A stretch of 64,000 bases of DNA from Bacillus dicomae (GTDB taxonomy: Bacteria; Bacillota; Bacilli; Bacillales; Bacillaceae_G). Each line of letters starts with the position of its first letter. The stretch's first letter is position 1. The DNA lies in contig NZ_VHIV01000008.1 of assembly GCF_006494425.1 (NCBI RefSeq), forward strand, positions 62,001 to 126,000, written 5' to 3'. Shown one piece after another: positions 42,986-51,490 of the stretch. A program made the translations under genes and the position numbers. Below the pieces are notes generated by a model. It saw only the letters and a list, made by a program, of their open reading frames with translations. It searched no databases and was not told the origin of the DNA.

Positions 42986-43864
42986 ATGAAAAACACCTTA
43001 TTAGGTTCTTTATATTTAATTTTAGCTTCTAGTATTTGGGGCGGCATGTATGTTGTTGTTAAAGTATTAGTATCGGTCATTCCACCATTGGAACTTGTGT
43101 GGTTGCGTTATTTAGTGGCTATTGTTGCACTTCTTATTATTGGATTTGTAACAAAACAAAAATGGCGCATTGAAAAGCGTTACTTTTTAATAATCATAAC
43201 AATTGGAGTAATTGGTTATGCTATTTCGATTGTTACTCAAGAAACGGGTACAATGCTTTCTTCAGCACAGATGGGAGCCGTTATAACTTCTTCAACACCA
43301 GCGTTTATGGTGTTGTTTGCGTGGTTAATCCTTAAAGAACGGTTGACTTTTAAAAAAGGTATATCTGTTTGTTTAGCGACAATTGGAGTCATTATTATTG
43401 TCGGAATTGGTGACTTGAATACATCAAGTGTGCTTGGCGGTATTTCTCTTCTTATTGCGGCTTTAACTTGGGCGCTTATGTCTGTTCTTGTTAAACGTTT
43501 GCCAAGTGATTATTCGCAAATTGTGGTAACCACTTATTCCACCTTGGTAGCTTTAATTGTGTTAACTCCTTTTGTTTTACCAAGGTTACATGCAATTGAT
43601 ATCTCTCAGCTAACTCGACCAACTATTTTGGGAGGACTTTTGTATTTAGGAATTATCTCAACGGCCGTTGCATTTTTACTTTGGAATCGAGGATTACAAA
43701 TGCTTAATGCTTCAAGTGGAGGATTATTTTTCTTCTTTCAACCTGTTGTTGGAACATTGCTTGGATGGCTTATTCTTGGAGAAAAGATAGGTGTAACGTT
43801 TTGGGTAGGTTCTGCCTTAATTTTGATAGGAGTTCTATTAGTTATTAGAGAGCAACAAGATTAA
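42986..43864 (+). CDS. DMT-superfamily (EamA) exporter
   Basis: 292 residues, ten predicted membrane helices made of two EamA repeats (first LASSIWGGMYVVVKVLVSVI.., second LGGISLLIAALTWALMSVLV..). Hallmarks include PPLELVWLRYLVA, TPAFMVLFAWLILKERLT and, near the end, FFQPVVGTLLGWLILGEKIG. The family exports amino acids, metabolites or drugs. The substrate is unknown; the attenuator upstream suggests induction by something that stalls ribosomes. GGAGGG precedes the ATG. csaA follows 63 bases downstream in the same direction. Confidence 0.9.
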   Translation: MKNTLLGSLYLILASSIWGGMYVVVKVLVSVIPPLELVWLRYLVAIVALLIIGFVTKQKWRIEKRYFLIIITIGVIGYAISIVTQETGTMLSSAQMGAVITSSTPAFMVLFAWLILKERLTFKKGISVCLATIGVIIIVGIGDLNTSSVLGGISLLIAALTWALMSVLVKRLPSDYSQIVVTTYSTLVALIVLTPFVLPRLHAIDISQLTRPTILGGLLYLGIISTAVAFLLWNRGLQMLNASSGGLFFFFQPVVGTLLGWLILGEKIGVTFWVGSALILIGVLLVIREQQD

Positions 43865-43927
43865 TTAAAGATTACTTCATTAATAAATAATTGTTTGTAG
43901 AATGATAATTTTTCAGGAGGAATAAAT

Positions 43928-44257
43928 ATGGCAACTTTTGATGATTTTCAAAAAATAGATATGCGTGTAGGAGAGATCATCCGTGCAGAAGAATTCCCGA
44001 AAGCGAGAAAGCCAGCATATAAGCTTTGGGTTGATTTTGGTGATGAAATAGGAATTAAACAAAGTAGTGCGCAAATAACTGAATGTTATGAGCTATCCGA
44101 TCTTATTGGTAAACAAGTACTTGGTGTAGTAAATTTCCCACCAATGTGGGTTGCTGGGTTTAGTTCGGAAGTATTAGTGATGGGTGTTTATGCAGAACAA
44201 GGTGTTGTACTGATAGAACCTCAACAAAAAGTAAAAAAAGGAGACAGATTGGGTTAA
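43928..44257 (+). CDS. csaA: CsaA, tRNA-binding-fold chaperone
   Basis: 109 residues, the usual length. One OB-fold EMAP/tRNA-binding domain: FQKIDMRVGEIIRAEEFPKA, then ARKPAYKLWVDFGDEIGIKQSSAQIT, GKQVLGVVNFPP, and EVLVMGV. CsaA dimerises, has chaperone activity in B. subtilis and interacts with the secretion machinery; the fold also binds tRNA. AGGAGG precedes the ATG. It is probably co-transcribed with the exporter, and a terminator follows. A plasmid copy is unusual because the gene is normally chromosomal. Confidence 0.93.
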   Translation: MATFDDFQKIDMRVGEIIRAEEFPKARKPAYKLWVDFGDEIGIKQSSAQITECYELSDLIGKQVLGVVNFPPMWVAGFSSEVLVMGVYAEQGVVLIEPQQKVKKGDRLG

Positions 44258-44311
44258 ATAGCTGTCACATTTATGTGTGATTAACATGACGTTTTTAGGT
44301 GAATAACAAAC

Positions 44312-44352
44312 AAAAAGGACAAACTTATACTAACTAGAGTTTGTCCTTTTTT
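44312..44352. terminator. terminator of the exporter-csaA unit
   Basis: AAAAAGGACAAACT..AGTTTGTCCTTTTTT. Confidence 0.8.
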
Positions 44353-44515
44353 ATTTTTCAATCTATCTATAATTAGAGACAGATTAAAAAGCAATTTGGA
44401 TTCTTTAATGAAAAAAGACAATATCATCACTTTATTTTGCATTATTTTTTAGGAAAGCTTATGGGTTAACAACAAACTCACGGCAATATTATAAGTAAAG
44501 TAACCCATTACTTAG

Positions 44516-44953
44516 TTATGAATTATTATTACTATTTTTAGTTAAATTATCTCTAATTCCCTCAAACCGTTTCTTACAAGAATCTACAAATATATCCATA
44601 CCTATATATTTCTTATCGTCAGAATTTATAACTTTTTCCATTTCATTTTCACACTCTTTAATAGCCTGTTCAAGATATTTTAAAGCTAATTCTGGATTGT
44701 GTTTTAAATACTCCGAACCCGATGGAGTTAAACCATAAGGAATACACCTTACTATATCTTTTATTTCTTCTTCTTTCTCATGTATTTTACCTTTTATTTT
44801 TTCCACCTGTTCTTCTGTCCACCCTTTGTATGCACCTATATAATAAGCTGGCGCTTCAATTCTCCCTGCTTTCACTGCTTGATTTATCCCTTGCTTTGTC
44901 ATCTCTAATTCCTCTGCCAAATCAGCAGTTGAATATAATTTTTGTGTGCTCAT
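44516..44953 (-). CDS. MerR/HTH_17-like DNA-binding regulator
   Basis: 145 residues. The N-terminus (KLYSTADLAEELEMTKQGIN, then QAVKAGRIEAPAYYIGAYKG) is an excisionase/MerR-like winged helix. The rest (EEQVEKIKGKIHEKEEEIKD and on) is helical and charged, perhaps for dimerisation. AAGGAGGTG precedes the ATG. An inverted repeat AGGTAAAC-N15-GTTTACCT lies 22-52 bases upstream and is a good operator candidate for autoregulation. It is monocistronic. Confidence 0.7.
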   Translation of the reverse strand: MSTQKLYSTADLAEELEMTKQGINQAVKAGRIEAPAYYIGAYKGWTEEQVEKIKGKIHEKEEEIKDIVRCIPYGLTPSGSEYLKHNPELALKYLEQAIKECENEMEKVINSDDKKYIGMDIFVDSCKKRFEGIRDNLTKNSNNNS

Positions 44954-44974
44954 ATTAGCACCTCCTTGTTTTTT

Positions 44975-45005
44975 AGGTAAACGAAATTCTATAATTAGTT
45001 TACCT
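44975..45005 (-). promoter_or_regulatory. candidate operator AGGTAAAC-N15-GTTTACCT
   Basis: Exact 8-base inverted repeat around a TATAGAAT-like -10 box in front of the 44516-44953 regulator gene. Confidence 0.55.
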
Positions 45006-45140
45006 TTAATAACTTGAGTTCATTGTAACACCGTAGTTCACAAAAGTAAACATATTAATTCAATTTGTTTCACATCAAAAACATAAATCTGAATTTTTAA
45101 ACAAAAAAATCATTCTAAACACTTGAAATAAACCCAAATA

Positions 45141-45175
45141 AAAAAGCGCCATAACGTTATGTTATAGCGCTTTTT
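45141..45175. terminator. terminator, second AAAAAGCGCCATAAC-type copy
   Basis: AAAAAGCGCCATAAC..GTTATAGCGCTTTTT in the gap between divergent genes. No gene reads into it visibly. Confidence 0.65.
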
Positions 45176-45311
45176 AACTTATATATTATATGTTACTTTT
45201 TATTACTGAATATTCAAATATATTTTTATCAAATTATATAAACTAACAATATTTGTAAAGTATGTTACGGTTGTTATGTAAACAGAAAAAATATTAAGGG
45301 GGATTTTTGTT

Positions 45312-45734
45312 ATGAAAAAAACATTAGCTATTTCTGCAATTACTTTAGCTTTAACAGGTATGGGAGCAAGCTCATCATTTGCAAGCTACGAAAATGTAAG
45401 CGTTACACCGGAAAAATTTTCACAAAGTAAAGCGGTCAAAGCAGCAACTCCACTTAAACAAGAGTTAACTTTAAAGAAAGGGGAAGCGACAACAAAAACA
45501 TTTGAACATACGAAAAACGCAAACGTAAGGATTAGCATCACAAATAAATCTACTGGTGGTGTACATTGGTATCTAAAAGATTCGAAGGACAATGTAATTA
45601 TGGATGAGCGTATGGCGAAGGGCGGATTTTACAAGAATGAATTTTACCTTAGCAAAGGTAAATATAAAATCAGAGTTGTTAGCGATAATAATGGAACTGG
45701 AAAAATTGAAGTAGGTGCTCGCACTTTGGAATAG
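45312..45734 (+). CDS. small secreted beta-sandwich protein
   Basis: AAGGGGG precedes the ATG. The signal peptide (MKKTLAISAITLALTGMGAS..) ends about FAS-Y (residue 25). The mature part has alternating beta strands typical of PPC-like or C2-like secreted domains (KKGEATTKTFEHTKNANVRI.., GGVHWYLKDSKDNVIMDERM, LSKGKYKIRVVSDNNGTGKI). No catalytic residues are apparent. It is monocistronic, with a hairpin downstream. Confidence 0.7.
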   Translation: MKKTLAISAITLALTGMGASSSFASYENVSVTPEKFSQSKAVKAATPLKQELTLKKGEATTKTFEHTKNANVRISITNKSTGGVHWYLKDSKDNVIMDERMAKGGFYKNEFYLSKGKYKIRVVSDNNGTGKIEVGARTLE

Positions 45735-45780
45735 TATAAATAATAAAAGAAGCAAGATTTATTTTTACTTGAAATTTAAC

Positions 45781-45825
45781 AATGTGGACATGTACACATG
45801 TCCACATTTACACATGTGTACATTT
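45781..45825. terminator. two adjacent palindromes between convergent genes
   Basis: AATGTGGACATG TACA CATGTCCACATT, then TACACATGTGTA followed by a T-run. They serve the secreted-protein gene and the convergent CPBP gene. Confidence 0.75.
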
Positions 45826-46272
45826 TTAATAAAGGCTTGTAGCCAAAAATACAAAAGAATTAAATAAAACATGTGCTACTATTGGTACTTTAATATCCCT
45901 GGTCTTTTCATAACTCCATGCATATAAACAACCATTTACAAAGTAAGGGAAGAAGAACCAATCAAAATGCACGGCTGCAAAGATACCATTAGCTATAATA
46001 ATTGCTGTTGTACGATTAATCCGCTCAAATAGTGTTCCTATTCCAAACGGTAGAATCTTTCTGAAAATCCATTCTTCAATAATAGGAGCTAACAAAATTG
46101 GTACAATTAAATAGAAGATATTCATTTCTACTTTTGCATTCACCTGTTCTGCATTGCCTGTATCAATTCCAAAATAGCCTTTTATATAGGAAAAAAAGAG
46201 ACTGGACACAATAGCTAGTCCAGTCGTCATAAACACCCATTTTCCCTTTTCTACTACTCTTTTTACATTCAA
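45826..46272 (-). CDS. CPBP-family intramembrane metalloprotease
   Basis: 148 residues with the CPBP (CAAX/bacteriocin-processing, old Abi) motifs: EEWIFRKIL (EExxxR), FAAVHFDW (FxxxH) and HVLFN (HxxxN), spread over four or so membrane helices. Glu and His ligands are intact. Members process prenylated proteins or bacteriocins or give self-immunity. The start is TTG 46272 with AAGGGGAG 7 bases upstream. It lies 29 bases after topB, so it is probably the last gene of the transfer operon. It is shorter than typical (200-250), lacking the N-terminal helices. Confidence 0.85.
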   Translation of the reverse strand: MNVKRVVEKGKWVFMTTGLAIVSSLFFSYIKGYFGIDTGNAEQVNAKVEMNIFYLIVPILLAPIIEEWIFRKILPFGIGTLFERINRTTAIIIANGIFAAVHFDWFFFPYFVNGCLYAWSYEKTRDIKVPIVAHVLFNSFVFLATSLY

Positions 46273-46301
46273 CTTTCTTCTCCCCTTACTATAGTTCTTG
46301 T

Positions 46302-48443
46302 TTATTTTTTAGCAAATTCAAATGTGATTTTCCCGCTGGAATCAAGCTTCAGATACGCATCAAATTCTTTTCCTGATTTTCCTTTCATCCCTTTAATCAA
46401 TCCTGTTTTCTTACCTGCTAGTAATTTCTTAACATTTGCTTCGCTAATTTTCTTTGTTAAAAATTCGCTTGGAAGCGAGAACTTGCAACCTTCCTTATAA
46501 CCTGTACAACCGTAAAATGTTTTGTGATTCACTATGTCTTTGCCACATTTCGGGCATTTCCCTACGGAATCCTTTGTTTTCATTTCTTGTACTTTGCTAT
46601 CTATCTGAAGCTCACCAATTGACTTCGTAGCGCCAACTATCAATTGCTTGGTGAATTCCCCTGTCTTCGCTACAAACACCTCTTTAGAGCCTTGTTTCTT
46701 CCCGATTTTACGCAAATACCCTTCCCATTGCGCTGTCATTTCAGGCTTCGCTAATAACGTTCCGCCCACGGCTTCGCAAAGAATTTCACCTTTCGGTGTA
46801 ACTGTCACCTTATTCTTTTTCACTTCTATATATTCTTGTTTTTTGAGCGTTTCAATGATGCCGGCTCGTGTTGCTTCCGTACCAAGTCCCTCTACTTCTT
46901 TTAGGATACTTTTACTTTCTTCATCCTCTACTGAAGCACCGCACGTTTTCATTAATGTAATGAGTTGCCCCTCTGTATAGGGCTTTGGTGGTGTTGTGAT
47001 ACCTTCTTTCGTTTGTATCTTCCCTTGTACAAGTTCGCCTTCTTGTACAACAGGAAGGAGGGATTCCCTGTCTTCGCTCTCTTCTTCGCTTGGTTGATCT
47101 GCTTTGTAAAGTTCTTTCCATCCTAACGCTTTTTCCGCTTTTCCTTTTGTCGTAAACTCCAATCCATTCATATCTGTTGTAATAATTGTCTCTTCATATT
47201 CGTAAGGCGCATGGAACATGCCTAACACACTTTTTAACACTTCCATATACAAGTTACGTTGCTTGTCCGTTAATTGATCCACCTTTTGTTTCGAAGGAAC
47301 ATTTTTAGTCGCTATAACGGCATAGTGCTCCTGTACTTTTTGATTATCAACGTAGCGTTTATTCGGCTCTAATGATTTTGGTTGGAAGGGTACTCCTATA
47401 ATAGATTGATATCCCTCTAAATTTCGTACCAAATAAGCAAATTCATTTTCTGTAATGAAATTACAGTCTGTTCGTGGATAGGTCACAAGTTTTGCTTCGT
47501 ATAGCTCTTGAACAATTTTCAACGTATCAGCAGGTGAATACTTGTACTTTTTGTTCGCTAAAGCCTGTAGGGAAGAAAGAGAGAACAACTTTGGCGCTTC
47601 TTGTTTCTTCGGCTTTACTTCCACGGATTTAACTGCGCCTTGCTGATTCCCTCCTTCAGACAGCTGATGTTTCTTCAATAGCGATGCCACATCATTTTTC
47701 GTTTGGAATCGCTCTTTGTATCTTCCCTTGTATGTTCCGTTCATCCCTTTAAATTGCCCTTCTAATTCAAAGAAAGGCGCTGACTTAAAGTGTTTGATGT
47801 CCTGCTGCCGTTGGTTAATAAGACATAAAACAGGGGTTTGAACACGCCCAACGCTGTAAACACCTTGTACGCCTTTTTGACGTAATAACAGCGTATATAA
47901 TCGGCTTGCATTCATACCAATTGCCCAATCACTAATTTGACGAGCCTGTGCTTCAGCAAACATACTCTCAAACTCCGAGCCTTCCTTCAAGTTCTGAAAT
48001 CCTTTTTTAATTTCATCAACTTCTAAGCTGTTGATCCAAAGGCGTTTCATTTTTTTAGAAGAACAACCTGCTTCTTGAATGATTAAACGTGCGATTGCTT
48101 CGCCCTCTCTATCAATATCCGTTGCGATTGTAATACAATCCGCTTCTTTCATTAGTTTCTTTACAATGTTGAACTGCTTTCTTTTATCAGCTGATACTTT
48201 ATATCCGTAGCGCTCTGGTAAAATTGGCAATTGTGACATATCCCATTTTTCCCACTCTGCTTTATAATCTTGCGGTGCTTTCAGTTCAACTAAATGCCCG
48301 TATCCCCATGTGATATTCGCTCCATTCGGCATTAAGGAACAAGGCGCAATGGAGAAGTATCCATCCTTCTTCTCCACTTTCGGGAATGCTTCTGTATATG
48401 CTTTCGCTTGTGATGGTTTCTCCGCAATAATTAATGTAGTCAT
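46302..48443 (-). CDS. topB: DNA topoisomerase III (type IA)
   Basis: 713 residues. The Toprim domain starts MTTLIIAEKPSQAKAY and carries ITIATDIDREGEAIAR (Asp109, Asp111). The active-site Tyr322 is in LVTYPRTDCNFI. One C-terminal zinc ribbon (CPKCGKDIVNHKTFYGCTGY) and a KGKSGKEFDAYL-type repeat follow. It passes single strands to decatenate or unlink replicating and transferring DNA. Topoisomerase III genes are common on large conjugative Bacillus plasmids (pXO1, pAW63-like). GAGAGGAAG precedes the ATG. Confidence 0.96.
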   Translation of the reverse strand: MTTLIIAEKPSQAKAYTEAFPKVEKKDGYFSIAPCSLMPNGANITWGYGHLVELKAPQDYKAEWEKWDMSQLPILPERYGYKVSADKRKQFNIVKKLMKEADCITIATDIDREGEAIARLIIQEAGCSSKKMKRLWINSLEVDEIKKGFQNLKEGSEFESMFAEAQARQISDWAIGMNASRLYTLLLRQKGVQGVYSVGRVQTPVLCLINQRQQDIKHFKSAPFFELEGQFKGMNGTYKGRYKERFQTKNDVASLLKKHQLSEGGNQQGAVKSVEVKPKKQEAPKLFSLSSLQALANKKYKYSPADTLKIVQELYEAKLVTYPRTDCNFITENEFAYLVRNLEGYQSIIGVPFQPKSLEPNKRYVDNQKVQEHYAVIATKNVPSKQKVDQLTDKQRNLYMEVLKSVLGMFHAPYEYEETIITTDMNGLEFTTKGKAEKALGWKELYKADQPSEEESEDRESLLPVVQEGELVQGKIQTKEGITTPPKPYTEGQLITLMKTCGASVEDEESKSILKEVEGLGTEATRAGIIETLKKQEYIEVKKNKVTVTPKGEILCEAVGGTLLAKPEMTAQWEGYLRKIGKKQGSKEVFVAKTGEFTKQLIVGATKSIGELQIDSKVQEMKTKDSVGKCPKCGKDIVNHKTFYGCTGYKEGCKFSLPSEFLTKKISEANVKKLLAGKKTGLIKGMKGKSGKEFDAYLKLDSSGKITFEFAKK

Positions 48444-48534
48444 ATGTATTACTTCCTCTCAATTATTTTTTAGTGAAAAACAAAAAGAGCAACATATCGC
48501 TATGTCGCCCTTCAAACAATCTCTATTCAACAAA

Positions 48535-48569
48535 TAAAAAAGCAGGAAGAATAAATCCCCCTGCTTTTA
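48535..48569 (-). terminator. terminator upstream of topB
   Basis: AAAAAAGCAGG..CCTGCTTTT on the minus strand. It would stop transcription coming from the Toprim gene unless read through. Confidence 0.6.
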
Positions 48570-48602
48570 CAATTCTAATTTAATCATCGTTCTTTTATTT
48601 TG

Positions 48603-48705
48603 TATCATTACGAAGGTGAACGAGTAAGAACTCCGCTGAATATGTGTCTATTTCTTTTCATTTATATCATTACGGAGGTGAAACAGAAAAAGAACTCCGC
48701 TGAAT
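48603..48705. repeat. two direct repeats TATCATTACGRAGGTGAA..AAGAACTCCGCTGAAT
   Basis: Copy 1 at 48603-48641 and copy 2 at 48665-48705, differing by a base and a short central gap. CGGAG and CTCCG within copy 2 form a small stem. They lie in the gene-free gap between topB and the Toprim gene. Confidence 0.6.
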
Positions 48706-48753
48706 TGCTATATACCCATTATATATTATTGTTTAATTATCATCAATTATTTT

Positions 48754-49788
48754 TTATCTTTCTATTCCTCGTTGTTGCAAGTATGCAGCCCTTCTTCCTT
48801 GCTCTCTTTGCTCTTGTTGTTTAGCTACACGTTTACACTCATCGTTCCAGTCCCATTTTTTCTCTTCAGACGGTGCTTGCGGATATTCCGGCTTAAACGC
48901 AACTATACTTCCATCATTCTTTTCATATCTAAAATGTATTAATCGTTCCACAAAAGCTTTACCTGCTTTGTCATTGTCTACACATAAAGAAAGACTGTCA
49001 GGAACATCACCAATCCGCTCTTGACTCTTCATATAATAATTAAATACAACCTGCGGTTTTAATCCTTCCATACTAACTAAATGGGTATCTTTGAGATCAT
49101 GTTTATGGAGCGATACGTAACTTAGTAAATCAATTGATGATTCAAAGAATTTTAGGTTTCGAGGTTCGCCCTGCAATACATTAAAACCGTAGTTAGCCGT
49201 AGAGTTTTTTTGTATACTTTTCCACGCCCCACGTTTGTATTTATCCGATTTTACAACGCCTTGCTCTGAACCACCCATTACCGCCCCTGTTTCACGGTCT
49301 TTCCATAGGAACAAGACATTGTTGTACTTATCTTGTTTAATGAGTCCTTTGTTATGCAATGCATCTACAACTTGCGGATCAATCTTTCTTTCCTCAATCA
49401 AATACTCTCTTGCTCTATCAAATCGAGACACTTCTTTTTGTTCGAAATGCTCATAATCATAAGGCTCACTCACAAATGTAACTTCTGAAGCTTTTTCATA
49501 GTCCTGTTCTCCGTCCAGTAATCGCTGCATCGCCCCAGGGAACGAAGCATCTTCTACCTCCTGTACAAACTTAATAATATTCCCGTTAACACCTCTACTG
49601 TTCCAATAGAACTGATTTTTCTTTCTATCAATAATGAGACTGTCATGTTCTGCTAAACGATAATAACGTTCACTGTCAGACTTTACAGGTATATCATTTT
49701 GCATACAATAATCTACAATATCAAGGGATGCTGCCTTTTCAATTTCTTCTTCCGTATATCTTTTGATATTCTTCTTTTGTTGTTCCAT
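48754..49788 (-). CDS. DUF3991/Toprim-domain protein (primase-like)
   Basis: 344 residues. The N-terminal part (VDYCMQNDIPVKSDSERYYR.., FYWNSRGVNGNIIKFVQEVE) resembles the zinc-finger-less primase front seen in DUF3991 proteins. The middle (LKFFESSIDLLSYVSL..SLSLCVDNDKAGKAFVERL) is a Toprim fold with the DND pair. Such proteins lie in the transfer regions of Gram-positive plasmids and ICEs and are thought to prime the complementary strand in the recipient. The C-terminus REQGRRAAYLQQRGIER resembles the tails of neighbouring transfer proteins. GGAGG precedes the ATG. Confidence 0.85.
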   Translation of the reverse strand: MEQQKKNIKRYTEEEIEKAASLDIVDYCMQNDIPVKSDSERYYRLAEHDSLIIDRKKNQFYWNSRGVNGNIIKFVQEVEDASFPGAMQRLLDGEQDYEKASEVTFVSEPYDYEHFEQKEVSRFDRAREYLIEERKIDPQVVDALHNKGLIKQDKYNNVLFLWKDRETGAVMGGSEQGVVKSDKYKRGAWKSIQKNSTANYGFNVLQGEPRNLKFFESSIDLLSYVSLHKHDLKDTHLVSMEGLKPQVVFNYYMKSQERIGDVPDSLSLCVDNDKAGKAFVERLIHFRYEKNDGSIVAFKPEYPQAPSEEKKWDWNDECKRVAKQQEQREQGRRAAYLQQRGIER

Positions 49789-49803
49789 GAAAATTCCTCC
49801 ATT

Positions 49804-49837
49804 AAAAAAAGACCATGCTTTTTTACATGGTCTTTTT
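49804..49837. terminator. terminator upstream of the Toprim gene
   Basis: AAAAAAAGACCATG..CATGGTCTTTTT, on the minus strand directly after the YdjM-like gene. Confidence 0.75.
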
Positions 49838-49867
49838 CGATTTATTTATATTTGTATTTGATTGACC

Positions 49868-50419
49868 TTAACTAAATAACGCTTTAAAGGATTCTAAAAT
49901 CCCTGAAGCTTCAAATTGAAAACTTGCCATTCCATATGAATACAGTTCATAAACAACTACAATCGTACTAATCATTAAAATCATTTTTTCCGCTATACCG
50001 TTATAGCTGTAGTAAAAAACATGGAATCCACTTTGAAAATTTCTATTGGATAATGGCAGCAGCCACTTAATACCTTTTTTAGAGAAACTGTCTTCCACTA
50101 GATGTAGAAAGTATCCTGCAAGGATGCACATTCCATTCGTAAAGGACAATGGCGTCATTCCGACCGCAAATAAAATAGGAATCAACACAAGCACTAAACC
50201 AAATAGCGAATGTGTAATTCCTCTATGACCAAATACCGTATTCATCAAGTCTGATACTCCACGGGTTCTTCTGCCAATCCATGAATGTTGCTCATCTATA
50301 TCAGGCAACAACGCCCCTAAACTAACCGCTATCACATTCCCAACCGTAAGGTTGCCCGTTGATGCCAAGACAGGCAGGGCAACCGCTAGGCTTGTTGTAA
50401 GATGCGTTTTATACTTCAT
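49868..50419 (-). CDS. YdjM-type membrane-bound metal-dependent hydrolase
   Basis: 183 residues with the DUF457/YdjM signatures: LGALLPDIDEQHSWIGRRTR, FGHRGITHSLFG and HLVEDSFSKKGIKWLLPLSN, which provide the His/Asp metal ligands. Four membrane helices. E. coli YdjM is LexA-regulated and membrane-bound; the substrate is unknown. It starts 21 bases after the preceding gene's stop, in the transfer operon. Confidence 0.88.
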   Translation of the reverse strand: MKYKTHLTTSLAVALPVLASTGNLTVGNVIAVSLGALLPDIDEQHSWIGRRTRGVSDLMNTVFGHRGITHSLFGLVLVLIPILFAVGMTPLSFTNGMCILAGYFLHLVEDSFSKKGIKWLLPLSNRNFQSGFHVFYYSYNGIAEKMILMISTIVVVYELYSYGMASFQFEASGILESFKALFS

Positions 50420-50440
50420 TGGTTATCCCACTTTCTTATA

Positions 50441-51427
50441 TTAATAATCCCGACCAAGCATGTGTTTCATCATATAATGTTTTCTTGCCTGCTCCCTTGT
50501 TTGCAATATTTGCTGTTGTTCTTCTTCATGGACTGTATCCTTCCCAACATATCGCTTTGCAACTTCAGGGGTAGTTTTTGATTCTTGTACCACTATAGCG
50601 CCACGCTCTTTCATCACCGAACTAACCGTTTTAGCGGATTCCATTTGAAAGACTTCTTCAGCTTCAGTTTTATGGTCATTTACAATCTCTTCTACTGGAT
50701 TGAAACGAAGTTCTCCATCTTCAATCTTCTTTTCCTCCATATATCGAATAGGAGCGAGTCGTTTTTCTTCAACATCTTCGTAGCCGATTGTTGTATAATA
50801 AGCATCCTTCCTTTCTAACTCTTCAGGATTCACCTCTTCTGCCACCACATAGCCATATCCTTCAAAGTGATAAGCAGCTTCATCCTGCTGCAATGGTTTC
50901 CCTGTCGATTCACAGTAAATAACCATATCTTCATTTACTGGATAAAGACCTTGATACTCCACATCACCATTCATGATTTCATTGTGCGATTTAGTAATCG
51001 AATGACTAATATGATTAACAGCATTGAATATAGAATCATTAAAATCAAACGCAAGACCGCTGTTTGATACATATTCAGATAGGCACTCCACTTTCACATT
51101 TTGCTGCCGATCTGTTGTTACTTTTGCAATTGGCATATCATAAAATTCTTCTTGAATAAGTTCAGCTTCATAATACGGTTCAAGGTAATCTGCAATTTGA
51201 TTGAAATTCTCCATTTCTTTTTCCGTTCCGCATCTATTTACAACAGATAATAATTCCCCTAAACTCAAACGCATATCAGGATGAATTTCTTCGATTACTC
51301 GATTGTCTTCAAACAGTTGAATTTCGTAATTTTCCCAGTGTTTATCTAAATCAACACCTAATTTCTCTTCAATTTCTAGAGCTGTTTTTTGTTGAATAGC
51401 TGTTACTACTTCGTGGTTATCCATCAT
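50441..51427 (-). CDS. transfer-region protein of unknown function
   Basis: 328 residues, acidic, soluble, Glu-rich, no known domain. Landmarks: MRLSLGELLSVVNRCGTEKE, LIQEEFYDMPIAKVTTD and VIYCESTGKPLQQDEAAYHF. The C-terminus turns basic (QTREQARKHYMMKHMLGRDY) and resembles the ends of the ArdC-like and Toprim proteins on either side. A role as single-strand-associated cargo of the secretion system is possible but inferred. Confidence 0.65.
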   Translation of the reverse strand: MMDNHEVVTAIQQKTALEIEEKLGVDLDKHWENYEIQLFEDNRVIEEIHPDMRLSLGELLSVVNRCGTEKEMENFNQIADYLEPYYEAELIQEEFYDMPIAKVTTDRQQNVKVECLSEYVSNSGLAFDFNDSIFNAVNHISHSITKSHNEIMNGDVEYQGLYPVNEDMVIYCESTGKPLQQDEAAYHFEGYGYVVAEEVNPEELERKDAYYTTIGYEDVEEKRLAPIRYMEEKKIEDGELRFNPVEEIVNDHKTEAEEVFQMESAKTVSSVMKERGAIVVQESKTTPEVAKRYVGKDTVHEEEQQQILQTREQARKHYMMKHMLGRDY

Positions 51428-51461
51428 TATTTATCTCTCCTTATTAATTAAAATCCAAAAT

Positions 51462-51490
51462 AAAAAAGAACACCTATTAAGGTGTCTTCT
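51462..51490 (-). terminator. terminator after the ardC-like gene
   Basis: GACACC..GGTGTT stem with T6 on the minus strand, overlapping the stop. Confidence 0.65.
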
